NCBI RefSeq assembly: GCF_001482285.1
Contig: NZ_LOEP01000027.1
Coordinates: 186,001-250,000 of the forward strand
Source of the DNA: Haloferax sp. Q22
GTDB taxonomy: Archaea > Halobacteriota > Halobacteria > Halobacteriales > Haloferacaceae
Direction: 5' to 3'
DNA: 64,000 bases
The position numbers and the translations under genes were made by a program. This document shows, in pieces, positions 16,517-25,656 of this stretch. The first letter of the stretch is position 1, and the number at the start of each line of letters is the position of its first letter. The notes beneath the pieces were generated by a model, which saw only the letters and a list, made by a program, of their open reading frames with translations, was not told the DNA's origin and made no database searches.

Positions 16517-16597
16517 CCGACTAGATGAACGGCCAGCGACAATAGTATTGTGAGTATATGGCACGCAGCGTCTGCGAACGGACCGGAGCCGGGAGGG

Positions 16598-17302
16598 TCA
16601 GTTGGCCGCGCTTGGGTCGTCGCCGACGAGCGCGTCGACAAGCGTCGTGAGGTCGGGGGCGGTGAGGTCGGGTTCCGGCCCGAACGGTTCCCACGGCGAG
16701 TCCTTGCGGTCGACCCAGACGCCCTGCATCCCGGCGTGTTGTGCCCCCATCACGTCGAACCAGCCGGCGGTCGCGTGGGCGATCTCGTCGATGGGCGTCC
16801 CCGTCCGGGCGGCCGCGTGGCGGTAAATCTCCGCGTCGGGCTTGAACACCCCGACCTCGTCGGCGCTGACGACGCCGTCGAGGAGGTCCCGGATGTCCGC
16901 GTGGTCGACCATCGAATCGAGCATCTCCGGGTTCCCGTTGGAGACGACGTAGCAGTCGTAGCCGGCGTCGCGGAGGCGACCGACCGCATCGCGCACGTCG
17001 TCGAACACGTCGAGCTCGTGGTAGACCGAGAGAATCTCGTCGCGCTCGGTCGCCGAGACCGACGCGCCGTGGGCCTCCAGCGCGTACTGGAGCGCCGCGC
17101 GGTTGATCTCGTAGAAGGGCTCGTACTCGTCGATGTGGTTGCCGACGAACGTGTATTCGAGCGACCGTGACCGCCAGAGCTTCGAGACGGGTTCGGGGTC
17201 GTCGACGCGCTCGGCGAGCGCCTTCTCGGCGGCGTCGACGTCCACGAGGGTGCTGTACGAGTCGAACGTGACCGTCGAGACGCGGTCCGGGTCGAACGAC
17301 AT
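16598..17302 (-). CDS. HAD-superfamily hydrolase, haloacid dehalogenase type II
   Basis: This encodes 234 residues, close to the usual 220-230. Motif I is FDSYSTLVD with the nucleophile Asp14; the 2-haloacid dehalogenase subgroup normally has DxYGT, so a Ser replaces Gly here. Motif II is CYVVSNGNPEML, motif III contains Lys in GVFKPDAEIYRHAA, and motif IV is HATAGWFDVMGAQHAGMQGVW. The subgroup hydrolyses (S)-2-haloacids to 2-hydroxyacids, but many archaeal members have other or unknown substrates. No transporter or related pathway gene lies nearby. Confidence 0.8.
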   Translation of the reverse strand: MSFDPDRVSTVTFDSYSTLVDVDAAEKALAERVDDPEPVSKLWRSRSLEYTFVGNHIDEYEPFYEINRAALQYALEAHGASVSATERDEILSVYHELDVFDDVRDAVGRLRDAGYDCYVVSNGNPEMLDSMVDHADIRDLLDGVVSADEVGVFKPDAEIYRHAAARTGTPIDEIAHATAGWFDVMGAQHAGMQGVWVDRKDSPWEPFGPEPDLTAPDLTTLVDALVGDDPSAAN

Positions 17303-17425
17303 GCGCGACCCTACGGGGACGTGGGTGTTAACGATACGCCGGTCGTGCGAACCCGGCGAGAAAAAGACCGAAGTGTGGAATGGGTCGGCGCTCCTGACGA
17401 GCGCGGCGGGAGGGAAGCGGCCTCC

Positions 17426-19228
17426 TCAGTCGTCCTCCCAGAGGGTCACGAGGATGACCACGTCCTGCATGTCGAACGCGCCGCTGTTCGTGTTCGTCGT
17501 CCCGAGTTCGAACAGGAAGATGGCTTGGTTGCTGTCGAGCGCCATCGTCTGCCCGTCGTCGCTGATGTAGGGGGCGACGAACTCGGCGGCGTCGTCCTGT
17601 CCGTTGTAGCCTTTTATCTCCGGCACCGGGTCGCCGTCGCGGAGAACCGCGACCTGCCGGTGGTCGACCGACGAGTCGGCCGTGACGTAGCCGTCGGCCG
17701 CGGCGATGATGGAGAGCGCGTTACCGGCATCGCCCGCCACGTTGAACGAGTGCGACGCGCCGTCGTTCACGTTGTCCCAGTCGAACGGGCTGTGCGACAC
17801 GCCGTCGACGACGAACGTCACGGAGACGGGCACGTCGTACCGCCCGTTCTTGATGGCGCTGCCGAGCAGTTCGAACTCGCCCGTGAAGTCGTTGGACGGA
17901 ACGACCTCGCCGTCGTCGATGCTGAAGTCATCTTCGGGCTCCGGCGTTGGCGTCGGAGTTGGCGTCGGCGTTGGCGTTGGCGTCGGAGTTGGCGTCGGCG
18001 TTGGCGTTGGCGTCGGAGTTGGCGTCGGCGTCGGCGTAGCCATGTTTCTGACCTCGTAGGTCTCGCCCATCCCGCGGACTTCCAGCGGGAAGGTGACGGT
18101 CGCACCGGGGCCGGACGCCCCGTCGAGGGTGACGGTGACGGTGTCGTGTTTGATTTCGGTCACACCGTCGGGCGCGGTGTACGTGAAGCTCGCGCGGCCC
18201 GACTCGTCGGTGACGGCGGTCGCCCCGTTGGTGGGGGCGACGGTGCCGCCGAGCGAGGTCGGCGATGCGACGGTCAGCGTTGCGCCCGCCGCGGGCGCGC
18301 CGTACCGGTCGAACGCGCGGACGACGAGCGTCTCGCGGCCGCCGGAGGGGACCGCGGCGTCCTCGCCTTCGACCGCGATGGCGTAGGCGGCGGGGTCGGG
18401 TTCGACAGCCTCGCCGACGCCGAGGCGAGCGACGCGGAAGTCGTAGCGGACGCCCGCGTCGAGTTCGATAGTGACGACCGCGTGGTCGCCGCTGGAGGTG
18501 TAGGAGACGACCCGCGCGTGGGGTTCCTCGGCCATGAGGTCGACCCACGCGTCCTCGGAGAGGTAGGTCGGCACCGAAATTCGAACCGGGTCGGTGGCGT
18601 TGTAGACGGGCAGCGACTCGGTGCGGACGGAGACGGGCGCAAGTGCCACGGTGTCGCCGGCGGTCGTGTGGCCGTCGAGGTCGCCTTCGAAGAAGACGAG
18701 CGTGACGGTCGTGCCGCGGACGAGCGACTGGCGGTGGACGACGGGGGTGCCGTCGGTGTCGAGGTACGAGACGCCGCTTTCGAGCACCATCCGGGCCTCG
18801 TCGCGCTCGGCGTAGTCGGGTTCGTAGACGATGGCCCCGGTCGCGTAGGTGTGCGCCGAGCCGTTCCAGAAGACCCGCTCGGGGCCGACCGCGGAGACGC
18901 CCGTGACGGTCACGGCGTCCGCGCCGTCGACCCGGAACGTCCCGACGCTATCGGGCGGTGAGACCACGAGGTAGCGCTCGGGGTACGATACGTCGGAATC
19001 GACCGCGACGCGACTGCCGGCGTCGACGCCGGAGGCGCGGAAGACCTGCGAGTCGAGCGACGCGAGGTCGGTCGAGACGCTGGCGCTGTGGTCGGCCTCG
19101 TCGCCGGCGGTCCAGACGGGCGTGCCCGCGAGTTGGACCATGGCGATGACCGACACGACGAGACCGAACGCGAAGACGAGCCCGAGGATTTCGGACACGC
19201 CGCGAGAGTCGAGAGAGAGGCGAGACAC
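17426..19228 (-). CDS. Large pilin-like surface protein A with Ig-like domain and Pro-Thr linker
   Basis: This encodes 600 residues from a GTG start. The N-terminus SRLSLDSRGVSEILGLVFAF is a class III-type leader (SRG before VSEILG) followed by the hydrophobic helix of archaeal pilin-like proteins. A domain of about 250 residues follows, then an Ig-like domain with GRASFTYTAPDGVTEIKHDT at about residues 330-370. A run of Pro-Thr dipeptides occupies about residues 396-430 and a beta-rich C-terminal domain ends in VVILVTLWEDD. The first about 370 residues are paralogous to the next protein upstream (shared VRISVPTYLSEDAW against ITISVPTRLSEDAW). It is the last gene of the pil-type operon, 3 bases after its paralogue. 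Confidence 0.75.
   Translation of the reverse strand: MSRLSLDSRGVSEILGLVFAFGLVVSVIAMVQLAGTPVWTAGDEADHSASVSTDLASLDSQVFRASGVDAGSRVAVDSDVSYPERYLVVSPPDSVGTFRVDGADAVTVTGVSAVGPERVFWNGSAHTYATGAIVYEPDYAERDEARMVLESGVSYLDTDGTPVVHRQSLVRGTTVTLVFFEGDLDGHTTAGDTVALAPVSVRTESLPVYNATDPVRISVPTYLSEDAWVDLMAEEPHARVVSYTSSGDHAVVTIELDAGVRYDFRVARLGVGEAVEPDPAAYAIAVEGEDAAVPSGGRETLVVRAFDRYGAPAAGATLTVASPTSLGGTVAPTNGATAVTDESGRASFTYTAPDGVTEIKHDTVTVTLDGASGPGATVTFPLEVRGMGETYEVRNMATPTPTPTPTPTPTPTPTPTPTPTPTPTPTPTPEPEDDFSIDDGEVVPSNDFTGEFELLGSAIKNGRYDVPVSVTFVVDGVSHSPFDWDNVNDGASHSFNVAGDAGNALSIIAAADGYVTADSSVDHRQVAVLRDGDPVPEIKGYNGQDDAAEFVAPYISDDGQTMALDSNQAIFLFELGTTNTNSGAFDMQDVVILVTLWEDD
17941..18041 (+). repeat. 30-base repeat encoding a Pro-Thr linker
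   Basis: About three copies of a 30-base unit built from the hexamers ggcgtt and ggcgtc plus ggagtt lie inside the surface-protein gene (read as Pro-Thr on the minus strand). Slippage by 6 or 30 bases would lengthen or shorten the linker without changing the frame. Confidence 0.8.
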
Positions 19229-19231
19229 GGC

Positions 19232-21403
19232 TCAGGCCTCCACGTCGGGGGCGTTCAGTTCGGGCGAGTCCTTGTCCTCGATGGCGGAGTTGGGCAGGTA
19301 GATGCGGGTCGCCGCGGTGATGACCACGTCGTCCTCCGCGGAGATGGCGGCCTCGCGGCCGCTGACCATGCCGTTGTTGGAGGTTATCTCCACATCCGTC
19401 TTCGCCGAGGCGATGTTCGCGCCGACGACGAAGATGTTGCCCTCGGCGTCGACGAGGATGTCGCCGTCGCCGAGCATGACCACGCCGTTGAGGTTGGCTC
19501 CGCCGCGTGCGGAGACGATTTCGAGGTCGGCGTTGTCCTTGACACCCGAGAGGCCGGCCCCGGAGAGGTCGACGCCGTGCGCGCCGTCGATGCGGACGTC
19601 GCCCTTGCCGCTGATGTCGGCGCTCCGGGCGCTGACGAAGCCGTTCGTCGAGGTGACAGCGAGGAGGTTGCGGTCCTGCGTGAGCGTCACCCCGGCGTTG
19701 TCGATGTCGATGTCGCCGCCGGCTTCGATGGTGAGGTCGGCGTTGCTTCCCTGCGTGACCGACGCGCCGGAGAGGTCGATTTCGTCGCCCGCGGTCACGT
19801 CGATGTTCTTCCCCGAGACCGAGGTGACGCTCACGCCGACCGCGGCCAAGGAGCCGCTTCCGGCGTCGATGTCGATTCGGCTGTTCGAGCCGGTCGCGAC
19901 GATGTCGACGTGGAGCGAGACGCCCTCGCCCGCGAGGGTGATGTCCTCGTTGGAGACGATGGTGCGGACACTCGGCGGGACGACGAGCCGGTCGGAGCCG
20001 GCGTCGTAGACGATATCGCCGCCCGTGCCGGTGTTGTTGACGCGGTAGTCCGCGCCGTCGAACTCGCCGTTGCCGTCCACGTCAGCGTAGACGAAGCCGG
20101 GGTCGCCGATGGCGGCCACGAGCCCGCGGAGCGGGTCGGTGACGCCGCCCTCGCGGAGTTGCACGTCGAAGGTCACGCGGTCGACGTTCGCGCCCGCGGA
20201 GTCCTCGACGACCACGTCGAACTCGTCGGAGACGACGCCGTCGACGCTGCTCGTCGCGGTGTAGACGAAGGTCGCGCGGCCGTCGCCGTCGGTGACAGTC
20301 GAGATGGTGCCGGTGTCGCGCGCGACGATGCGCCCGCTCTCGGCGGTCAGGCCGGGGCTGGCCTTGACGACCGCGTTGGGGACGGGGTTGTTCTGTGCGT
20401 CGCGGACCTCGACGACGGCCCGGTGGGTCGCTCCGGGCGGGACGACGGCGTTGTCGCCCTCCACGTCGATGATGTAGGCGGGCTCTTGGAGCGCGCCGGG
20501 GGTGTCGATGCCGACCCGCGAGAGCCGCAGGTCGTACGTCTTGCCGGGCGCGAGTTCGACCGTCAGGGTGTTGTAGTCGGCTCCGGTCGCGTACGAGATA
20601 GAGCGGACGTTGGGTTCGTCGGCCAGCAGGTCGCGCCACGCGTCCTCGGAGAGCCGAGTGGGGACCGAGATGGTGATGGGCGTGCCCGCGTCGGTGACCG
20701 TGATGTAGTCGGTGCCGGCGCTCAGGGGGACGACGCTGAAGGTCGTCGCCTCGCCCGTCGCGGTGTCGATGTCGCCTTCGAGGAAGACGAGAGACACCTT
20801 GGTTCCGTCGACGAGCGACTGGGTCGCGCCGACCTCGCTGCCGCCGTAGGCGGTGTACTGCGCGGTTCCCTCGTGGACGAGCGAGGGCTCGCTCTGGAGG
20901 TACCGGTAGTCGGGGCGGTAGACGAACTGCTGGGTGTCGAACGCGTGTTCGGAGCCGTCCCAGTAGGTGCCGGTCTCGCCGGTCGCGACCGCGCCGGAGA
21001 TGCGGGCCGTCGCGGGGTCGGTCGTCCGGAGGCTGCCGGAGCCGGCCGCGGGCGAGACGAACAGCGCGCGGGTCGGGTAGTCGACGCCGGCGTCGAGGGT
21101 CGCGCGGGTCTGCCGGCCGTCGACGGCCTTCGCGACGCTCTCGTCGAACGCGGCGAAGTCGGTCTCTGCGGCCGTGAGGTGTTCGAATTCGGTCTGTTGG
21201 TTCCACGCGGGGACCGCCGAAACCTGCACCATCGCGACGAGCGAGACGACGAGCGCGAACGCGAGCATCGTGCCGAGGATGGCCGAGGCTCCGCGGCGGT
21301 CACCGCGGAGGTACGAGCCGCGGCGGGCCTCGCCCGCGACGAACCCGCGCAGTACGTGCCTGAGGGGCGATTGCGTGTGTTTGTTGGGAGTGTTGTGAGT
21401 CAT
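19232..21403 (-). CDS. Large pilin-like surface protein B with dockerin-like loop and beta-solenoid
   Basis: This encodes 723 residues. A basic leader of about 35 residues ends in GDRRGASAILGTMLAFALVV, a class III-like cleavage region (RG before ASAILG) plus hydrophobic helix. Residues to about 400 are paralogous to protein A, including an Ig-like region (DGDGRATFVYTAT). At about 438-450 is the calcium-loop-like DVDGNGEFDGADY, as in dockerins. The last about 240 residues are irregular repeats of the type DVRIDGAHGVDLSGAGLSG and DILVDAEGNIFVVGANIAS, suggesting a right-handed beta-solenoid. It starts 4 bases after pilC, so it is part of that operon and probably a cargo or tip component. Confidence 0.75.
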   Translation of the reverse strand: MTHNTPNKHTQSPLRHVLRGFVAGEARRGSYLRGDRRGASAILGTMLAFALVVSLVAMVQVSAVPAWNQQTEFEHLTAAETDFAAFDESVAKAVDGRQTRATLDAGVDYPTRALFVSPAAGSGSLRTTDPATARISGAVATGETGTYWDGSEHAFDTQQFVYRPDYRYLQSEPSLVHEGTAQYTAYGGSEVGATQSLVDGTKVSLVFLEGDIDTATGEATTFSVVPLSAGTDYITVTDAGTPITISVPTRLSEDAWRDLLADEPNVRSISYATGADYNTLTVELAPGKTYDLRLSRVGIDTPGALQEPAYIIDVEGDNAVVPPGATHRAVVEVRDAQNNPVPNAVVKASPGLTAESGRIVARDTGTISTVTDGDGRATFVYTATSSVDGVVSDEFDVVVEDSAGANVDRVTFDVQLREGGVTDPLRGLVAAIGDPGFVYADVDGNGEFDGADYRVNNTGTGGDIVYDAGSDRLVVPPSVRTIVSNEDITLAGEGVSLHVDIVATGSNSRIDIDAGSGSLAAVGVSVTSVSGKNIDVTAGDEIDLSGASVTQGSNADLTIEAGGDIDIDNAGVTLTQDRNLLAVTSTNGFVSARSADISGKGDVRIDGAHGVDLSGAGLSGVKDNADLEIVSARGGANLNGVVMLGDGDILVDAEGNIFVVGANIASAKTDVEITSNNGMVSGREAAISAEDDVVITAATRIYLPNSAIEDKDSPELNAPDVEA

Positions 21404-21407
21404 TGCC

Positions 21408-23540
21408 TTACACCAGTGCGAAGGCGACGAGCGCCAGCGCGGACAGTCCGAGGGCGTACTTCAGCCCGCTGAGGGCGCTGTTGTCGGCCAGTTTTCCGGC
21501 GAGGAGTCCGCTTCCGACCGCCTGAATCAACGCGGAGTGGAAGAACACCACGTGGAAGTTCGCCAGCGGCACCGACGAGATGCCCATGGGGAGCGACTGT
21601 CCGTCCATCGATGCGGACGTCGACGGCGCGGACATCTCGGCGAGGGGGCCGAGGTAGCTCGCGCCGAGCATCAGGATGACGAACAGGTACACGAAGTACC
21701 CGATGACGACGATGGCGATGTAGGAGCCCATCGCGCGACGGCGGGACTTTTCCAGTTTGTACCGGTTGCGGGTGTCTTCCGCGGCGACGCTGAGGACGCG
21801 CGAGAGGTCGCCGCTGGTGCGGCCACCGCTGGCGATGAGCCGGATGACCCGCGAGAGCTGCGGAACGTTGAGCCGGGTGGCGAACGCCATGAGCGCCGCG
21901 TGGGCGTCGTGGTTCCAGCGGATGTCGTTGCGGAGCGCGCGGAGTTCGTCCGCGAGCGCGCCGGTCGACCACCGCGAGACGAGCGCGAGCGCCTCGACCA
22001 GCGAGATACCCATCTGGTTGGCGCTCGACAGCAGGTTCAGCGTGTCGGGGAAGCGCCGTTCGAGCGTGCGCTCGCGGCGGGTCCGAAGCTCGTGGAAGAC
22101 CGTCAGGGGGACCGCGACGATGGCGAACGGGAGGACGACGAACCAGACCGTCGTGTTGTACGGGTTCGCGAGCATGGCGTCGAGCGTCGGCGTCGCGAGG
22201 CCGAGCACGAGGACGCCGACGACCGACAGGACCGCGAGGGGCACCGTGACGACCGCCGAGAAGTACGGCTGGCGGCGCATGATGTCGAGCGGGTCACCGA
22301 TGAGCGTCCGAAGCTCGTACACCGCGTTTTCGCGGCGGTAGTCGTCGAGTCGTTCGTCGACGAAGCCGCCGTCGGAGGCGACGCGGTCGCCGCCCCAGCG
22401 GGCCTCGCGGGCGCGCTGGACCTCGCGGCGCATCGCGCCGAGGAAGTTGGCCACGACCGTCCGAATCTCTTCGAGGACGGTTACGTCGTGTTTCGTCCGC
22501 ACCGTGTCCTGCGTGTACGGCGAGGAGAGCACGTCCACGAGGAGCAGGAACAACGCCATCCCCAGCGGGAAGATGAGGTAGTTCAGGGCGTACAGCTGGA
22601 CGAGCGTGTCGCCGCCGAGGAAGCTGATGACCATCAGGGTGACGATGAGCAGCAGCGGCGCGGCGACGAACGCGGCGACGAACACCTCAGAGAGCATCGA
22701 CAGCGTCTCGATGAAGTCCTCCTGTTCGTCGCGGGCCTCTTCGAGGTACGTCGCGGACTCGCGGTCGAGGAAGGCGGCCACGTCGCCGCCGGAGTCGAGG
22801 ACCGAAAGGAGGTCGTCGAGGAACTGCTCGAAGTTGATCGAGGGCGTCAGGTTCCGGGAGTTGCGGAGCGCCGTGAACAGGTCGTTGCCGAACAGGTCCA
22901 TGTCGCGGGCGATCATCTCGAACTCGCGGGACACCTCGCCGTAGTCGGGCGCGTCGGCGACGGAGCGGATGACTTCGAGGAAGCTCATCCCGCCGTGGCT
23001 GAGCGCGTACATGTAGACGATGGCGTGCGGGAGCAGGATGTCGATGCTCCGGCCGCGCATCTCGGCACGGCTCTTGGGGAGGTAGTACCGTGCGTAGTAG
23101 GTCCCAGCGGCCGCCAGTCCACCGACGAGGACGACGAGGCCCGCGCCGAGGATGGGCACCTTGTAGGGGAGCAGCGGGACGACGTACTGCGCCGCGATGC
23201 CGAAGCTCACGGGGCTCGACGCGTCCGCCAACACGCCCATGCGGGCGAGGACGAACGTGAGCGCGAGCCCGACGAGCGAGCCGAACACCGCGGTGACGAA
23301 CGCCAGTTTGAGCGACTGCGTGAGGTACAGGTCGTAGGTCGTGCCCACGCGGGTCTGGTTCAGCCAGCGCTGGAGGTCACGGTGGCCCGCCGGGTTGCGC
23401 TTGAAGTACGTGCGGACGTACCCGTAGCGCTGGCGGAGCCGCTTGACCTCCTCGGGCGACTCGTCGAAGTGCTCGCGCGGGAAGTACTGCTCGACCTCGT
23501 AGTCGGGCAGGGGAACCGAAGTCGACGAATCACCGGGCAT
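21408..23540 (-). CDS. pilC: Type IV pilus/TadC-type membrane platform protein
   Basis: This encodes 710 residues, the length of archaeal double T2SF-domain proteins. Membrane spans cluster near residues 80-105, 115-150, 280-335, 435-480 and 605-690. Cytoplasmic domains carry typical features such as HGGMSFLEVIRSVADAPDYGE and the second copy NQMGISLVEALALVSRW with IASGGRTSGDLSRVLSVAAED. It is the inner-membrane core on which the PilB-type ATPase acts to assemble pilin-like subunits. It overlaps the ATPase gene by 11 bases. The symbol is given by family; the operon's number within a Haloferax-like pil series cannot be told. Confidence 0.9.
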   Translation of the reverse strand: MPGDSSTSVPLPDYEVEQYFPREHFDESPEEVKRLRQRYGYVRTYFKRNPAGHRDLQRWLNQTRVGTTYDLYLTQSLKLAFVTAVFGSLVGLALTFVLARMGVLADASSPVSFGIAAQYVVPLLPYKVPILGAGLVVLVGGLAAAGTYYARYYLPKSRAEMRGRSIDILLPHAIVYMYALSHGGMSFLEVIRSVADAPDYGEVSREFEMIARDMDLFGNDLFTALRNSRNLTPSINFEQFLDDLLSVLDSGGDVAAFLDRESATYLEEARDEQEDFIETLSMLSEVFVAAFVAAPLLLIVTLMVISFLGGDTLVQLYALNYLIFPLGMALFLLLVDVLSSPYTQDTVRTKHDVTVLEEIRTVVANFLGAMRREVQRAREARWGGDRVASDGGFVDERLDDYRRENAVYELRTLIGDPLDIMRRQPYFSAVVTVPLAVLSVVGVLVLGLATPTLDAMLANPYNTTVWFVVLPFAIVAVPLTVFHELRTRRERTLERRFPDTLNLLSSANQMGISLVEALALVSRWSTGALADELRALRNDIRWNHDAHAALMAFATRLNVPQLSRVIRLIASGGRTSGDLSRVLSVAAEDTRNRYKLEKSRRRAMGSYIAIVVIGYFVYLFVILMLGASYLGPLAEMSAPSTSASMDGQSLPMGISSVPLANFHVVFFHSALIQAVGSGLLAGKLADNSALSGLKYALGLSALALVAFALV

Positions 23541-25656
23541 TGTCGGCCTCCCGGTCGTCGTCGTCGCTCACGGCTTCGTCCGCGTCCGAGGCGTCATCGG
23601 CCGGCGCGGGGCCAGCCTCCGCGATATCGTCGAACTCGGTGGCGTCGTCGCTGTCGCCGACTTCCGAGCCGTCGGCGGCGTCAGCGTCGTCGTCTGCCGC
23701 GTCGGCGTCCGCGTCGTCGTCCAACTCGATGTCGAACAGGTCGGCGAGGAGTTGCTCGGTCTCGGGCGAGACCTCGATTTCTTCGTCGTCGAGGTCGTCC
23801 GCCGCGTCGTCCTCGTCGGTCTCGTCTTCGACGGAGACCAGCGAGGTCTCGGCGTAGACGTGCGCGAGGAGGCCTTCGCGGTCGCGCTCGAAGCGGCGAA
23901 TCATCGCCGACACGGTCAGGTAGTCGTCGACGCCCGAGGCGGCGATGTACCGGAGCACGTCGGCGCGAATGTCGAGTTCGTACTGCAGGTCGGCTTTCGT
24001 CCAGCCGCGCTCGGCGGCGATTTCGTCGAGGACGACCGAGTCGCCGACGCGCTCGTGGGCGTCGTTCTCGGGGTTGCGCTTGAACACGTCGCGGAGTTCG
24101 ACCTCGCCGTCGTCGTCGACGCCGGCGATTTCGGTGACGGCGATGTTCCGGCGGGTCCGGTCGCCGTCGAGGTGGATCTGTTTTTGCACCGAGATGATGT
24201 CGAGGTCCGAGAGCATCTGGGCCGGCACCCCGAGGGGCTCGTTGCGCATGCGGTGGACCACGCCCTCCGAGGAGTCGGCGTGGAACGTCGTGTACGCGGT
24301 GTGGCCCGTGGCGATGGAGTGGAAGAAGGTCAGGGCGACGCGTTCTTCCGTGCGAATCTCACCGACCAGCAGGTACTCGGGGCGCTGTCTGAGCGCGGCC
24401 TGCAGGAGCGCGTACATCGACACCTCGCCGCGGCCGTCGGCCGTGAACGTGTCGCGGGTGACGGACTGAATCCAGTTGTCGTGCGGGAGGGTGATTTCGC
24501 GCGTGTCCTCGATGGAGACGACCTTCGCGTGGCCGGGAACGAAGAAGGACACCGCGTTCATCGAGGTGGTCTTCCCGGAGCCCGTGCCGCCCGCGAAGAT
24601 GAGCGACCGGTTGTTCTCGATTGCGAGCCAGAAGTACGCCATCTGCTCGACGCTGAAGGTGTTCCAGCGCACGAGGTCGACCGGCGACAGCGGCACGTCC
24701 GAGAACTTCCGGATGGTGAAGTTCGACCCGCGGGTGGCCACGTCGGAGCCGAGGGTCAACTGGATGCGGGAGCCGTCCGGAAGGCTCGCGTCGACGAGCG
24801 GATCGGAGACGGTTACCTGCTTGCCCGCGCGCTGCGCGAGGCGGATGGTGAACGACGAGAGGTCGCCGTCGTCGAAGACGACGTTCGTCGGCACGTCCCG
24901 GTAGACGCTGTGGAAGACGTAGACTGGCACGTCGTCACCGTCGCAGGAGATGTCTTCGATACTGGGGTCCCGCATCACGGGGTCGATGCGGCCGAAGTGG
25001 ATGAAGTCGCGGAGCAGGAAGTAAAACAGCTTCCAGAGCGACCCGTCTTCGACCGTCGCCGCGTGTTCGGTGATTATCTCGCGGGCCTCGTCGTCGAACA
25101 CGTCCTCGCGGTCGCCGTCGGCGTCGAGGTCGCGGTACAGCAGGCTGTTGCGCAGAATCTTCGTCAGGTCGTCGCGCACGAAGTCCTCGAAGTCGTCGAG
25201 GCGCGGTTCGCTCACGTGGTACTGGTGTTCGCGCTTCTCGTGGTCGTACAGGATGGAGACGAACGCGAAGGGCTTGTTCACCCAGTAGTGTTCGACGGCC
25301 TCGACGCCCTCGAGGAACGAGAAGTCGAAGAAGTTGTCTTCGATGAACGCCTCGGAAGGCGTCGGCGCGAACGCCGTCTCGTCGTCGATTTCGGCGAAGA
25401 ACGCCTTCACCTCGCGGAGGACGGCCTCCCGGAGCGTTTCCGGGCGGTCTTCGTCCGCCGCTTCGTCGACAGCGAGGTCTTCGACGGGGCCGTATTCGAT
25501 GCGGTCCGACGCGGGGACCGGTAGTTCACTCGCGCGGGCGGCCATCGCCTTCGGACCGGTCGTGGGGACCAGTTCGGCGGTGCCGGCACCGTCTGCTCGG
25601 AACGATTCTTCGCCATCGCGGCGGTCAGTCTGGGAATTCTTGTCAGGAGACGCCAT
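23530..25656 (-). CDS. pilB: Type II/IV secretion system ATPase (PilB/TadA-like)
   Basis: This encodes 708 residues. The core ATPase shows Walker A FAGGTGSGKTTSMN at about residues 353-366, the Asp box region VVSIEDTREITLPHDNW, Walker B-like EYLLVGEIRTEE and the His box TTFHADSSEGVVHRM. A long N-terminal domain precedes it, and the last about 100 residues are an extremely acidic low-complexity tail of Asp, Glu and Ala, which is an addition to the usual family length. It drives assembly of a pilus-like filament in the cytoplasm. It is the first gene of the leftward operon. A TATA-like element lies about 35-40 bases upstream. Confidence 0.92.
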   Translation of the reverse strand: MASPDKNSQTDRRDGEESFRADGAGTAELVPTTGPKAMAARASELPVPASDRIEYGPVEDLAVDEAADEDRPETLREAVLREVKAFFAEIDDETAFAPTPSEAFIEDNFFDFSFLEGVEAVEHYWVNKPFAFVSILYDHEKREHQYHVSEPRLDDFEDFVRDDLTKILRNSLLYRDLDADGDREDVFDDEAREIITEHAATVEDGSLWKLFYFLLRDFIHFGRIDPVMRDPSIEDISCDGDDVPVYVFHSVYRDVPTNVVFDDGDLSSFTIRLAQRAGKQVTVSDPLVDASLPDGSRIQLTLGSDVATRGSNFTIRKFSDVPLSPVDLVRWNTFSVEQMAYFWLAIENNRSLIFAGGTGSGKTTSMNAVSFFVPGHAKVVSIEDTREITLPHDNWIQSVTRDTFTADGRGEVSMYALLQAALRQRPEYLLVGEIRTEERVALTFFHSIATGHTAYTTFHADSSEGVVHRMRNEPLGVPAQMLSDLDIISVQKQIHLDGDRTRRNIAVTEIAGVDDDGEVELRDVFKRNPENDAHERVGDSVVLDEIAAERGWTKADLQYELDIRADVLRYIAASGVDDYLTVSAMIRRFERDREGLLAHVYAETSLVSVEDETDEDDAADDLDDEEIEVSPETEQLLADLFDIELDDDADADAADDDADAADGSEVGDSDDATEFDDIAEAGPAPADDASDADEAVSDDDDREADNAR

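Noticed and set aside
21537-24083. An 848-codon frame on the plus strand opposite pilC and pilB
   Set aside because: The sequence is a shadow of the two pil genes and ends in a poly-arginine region.
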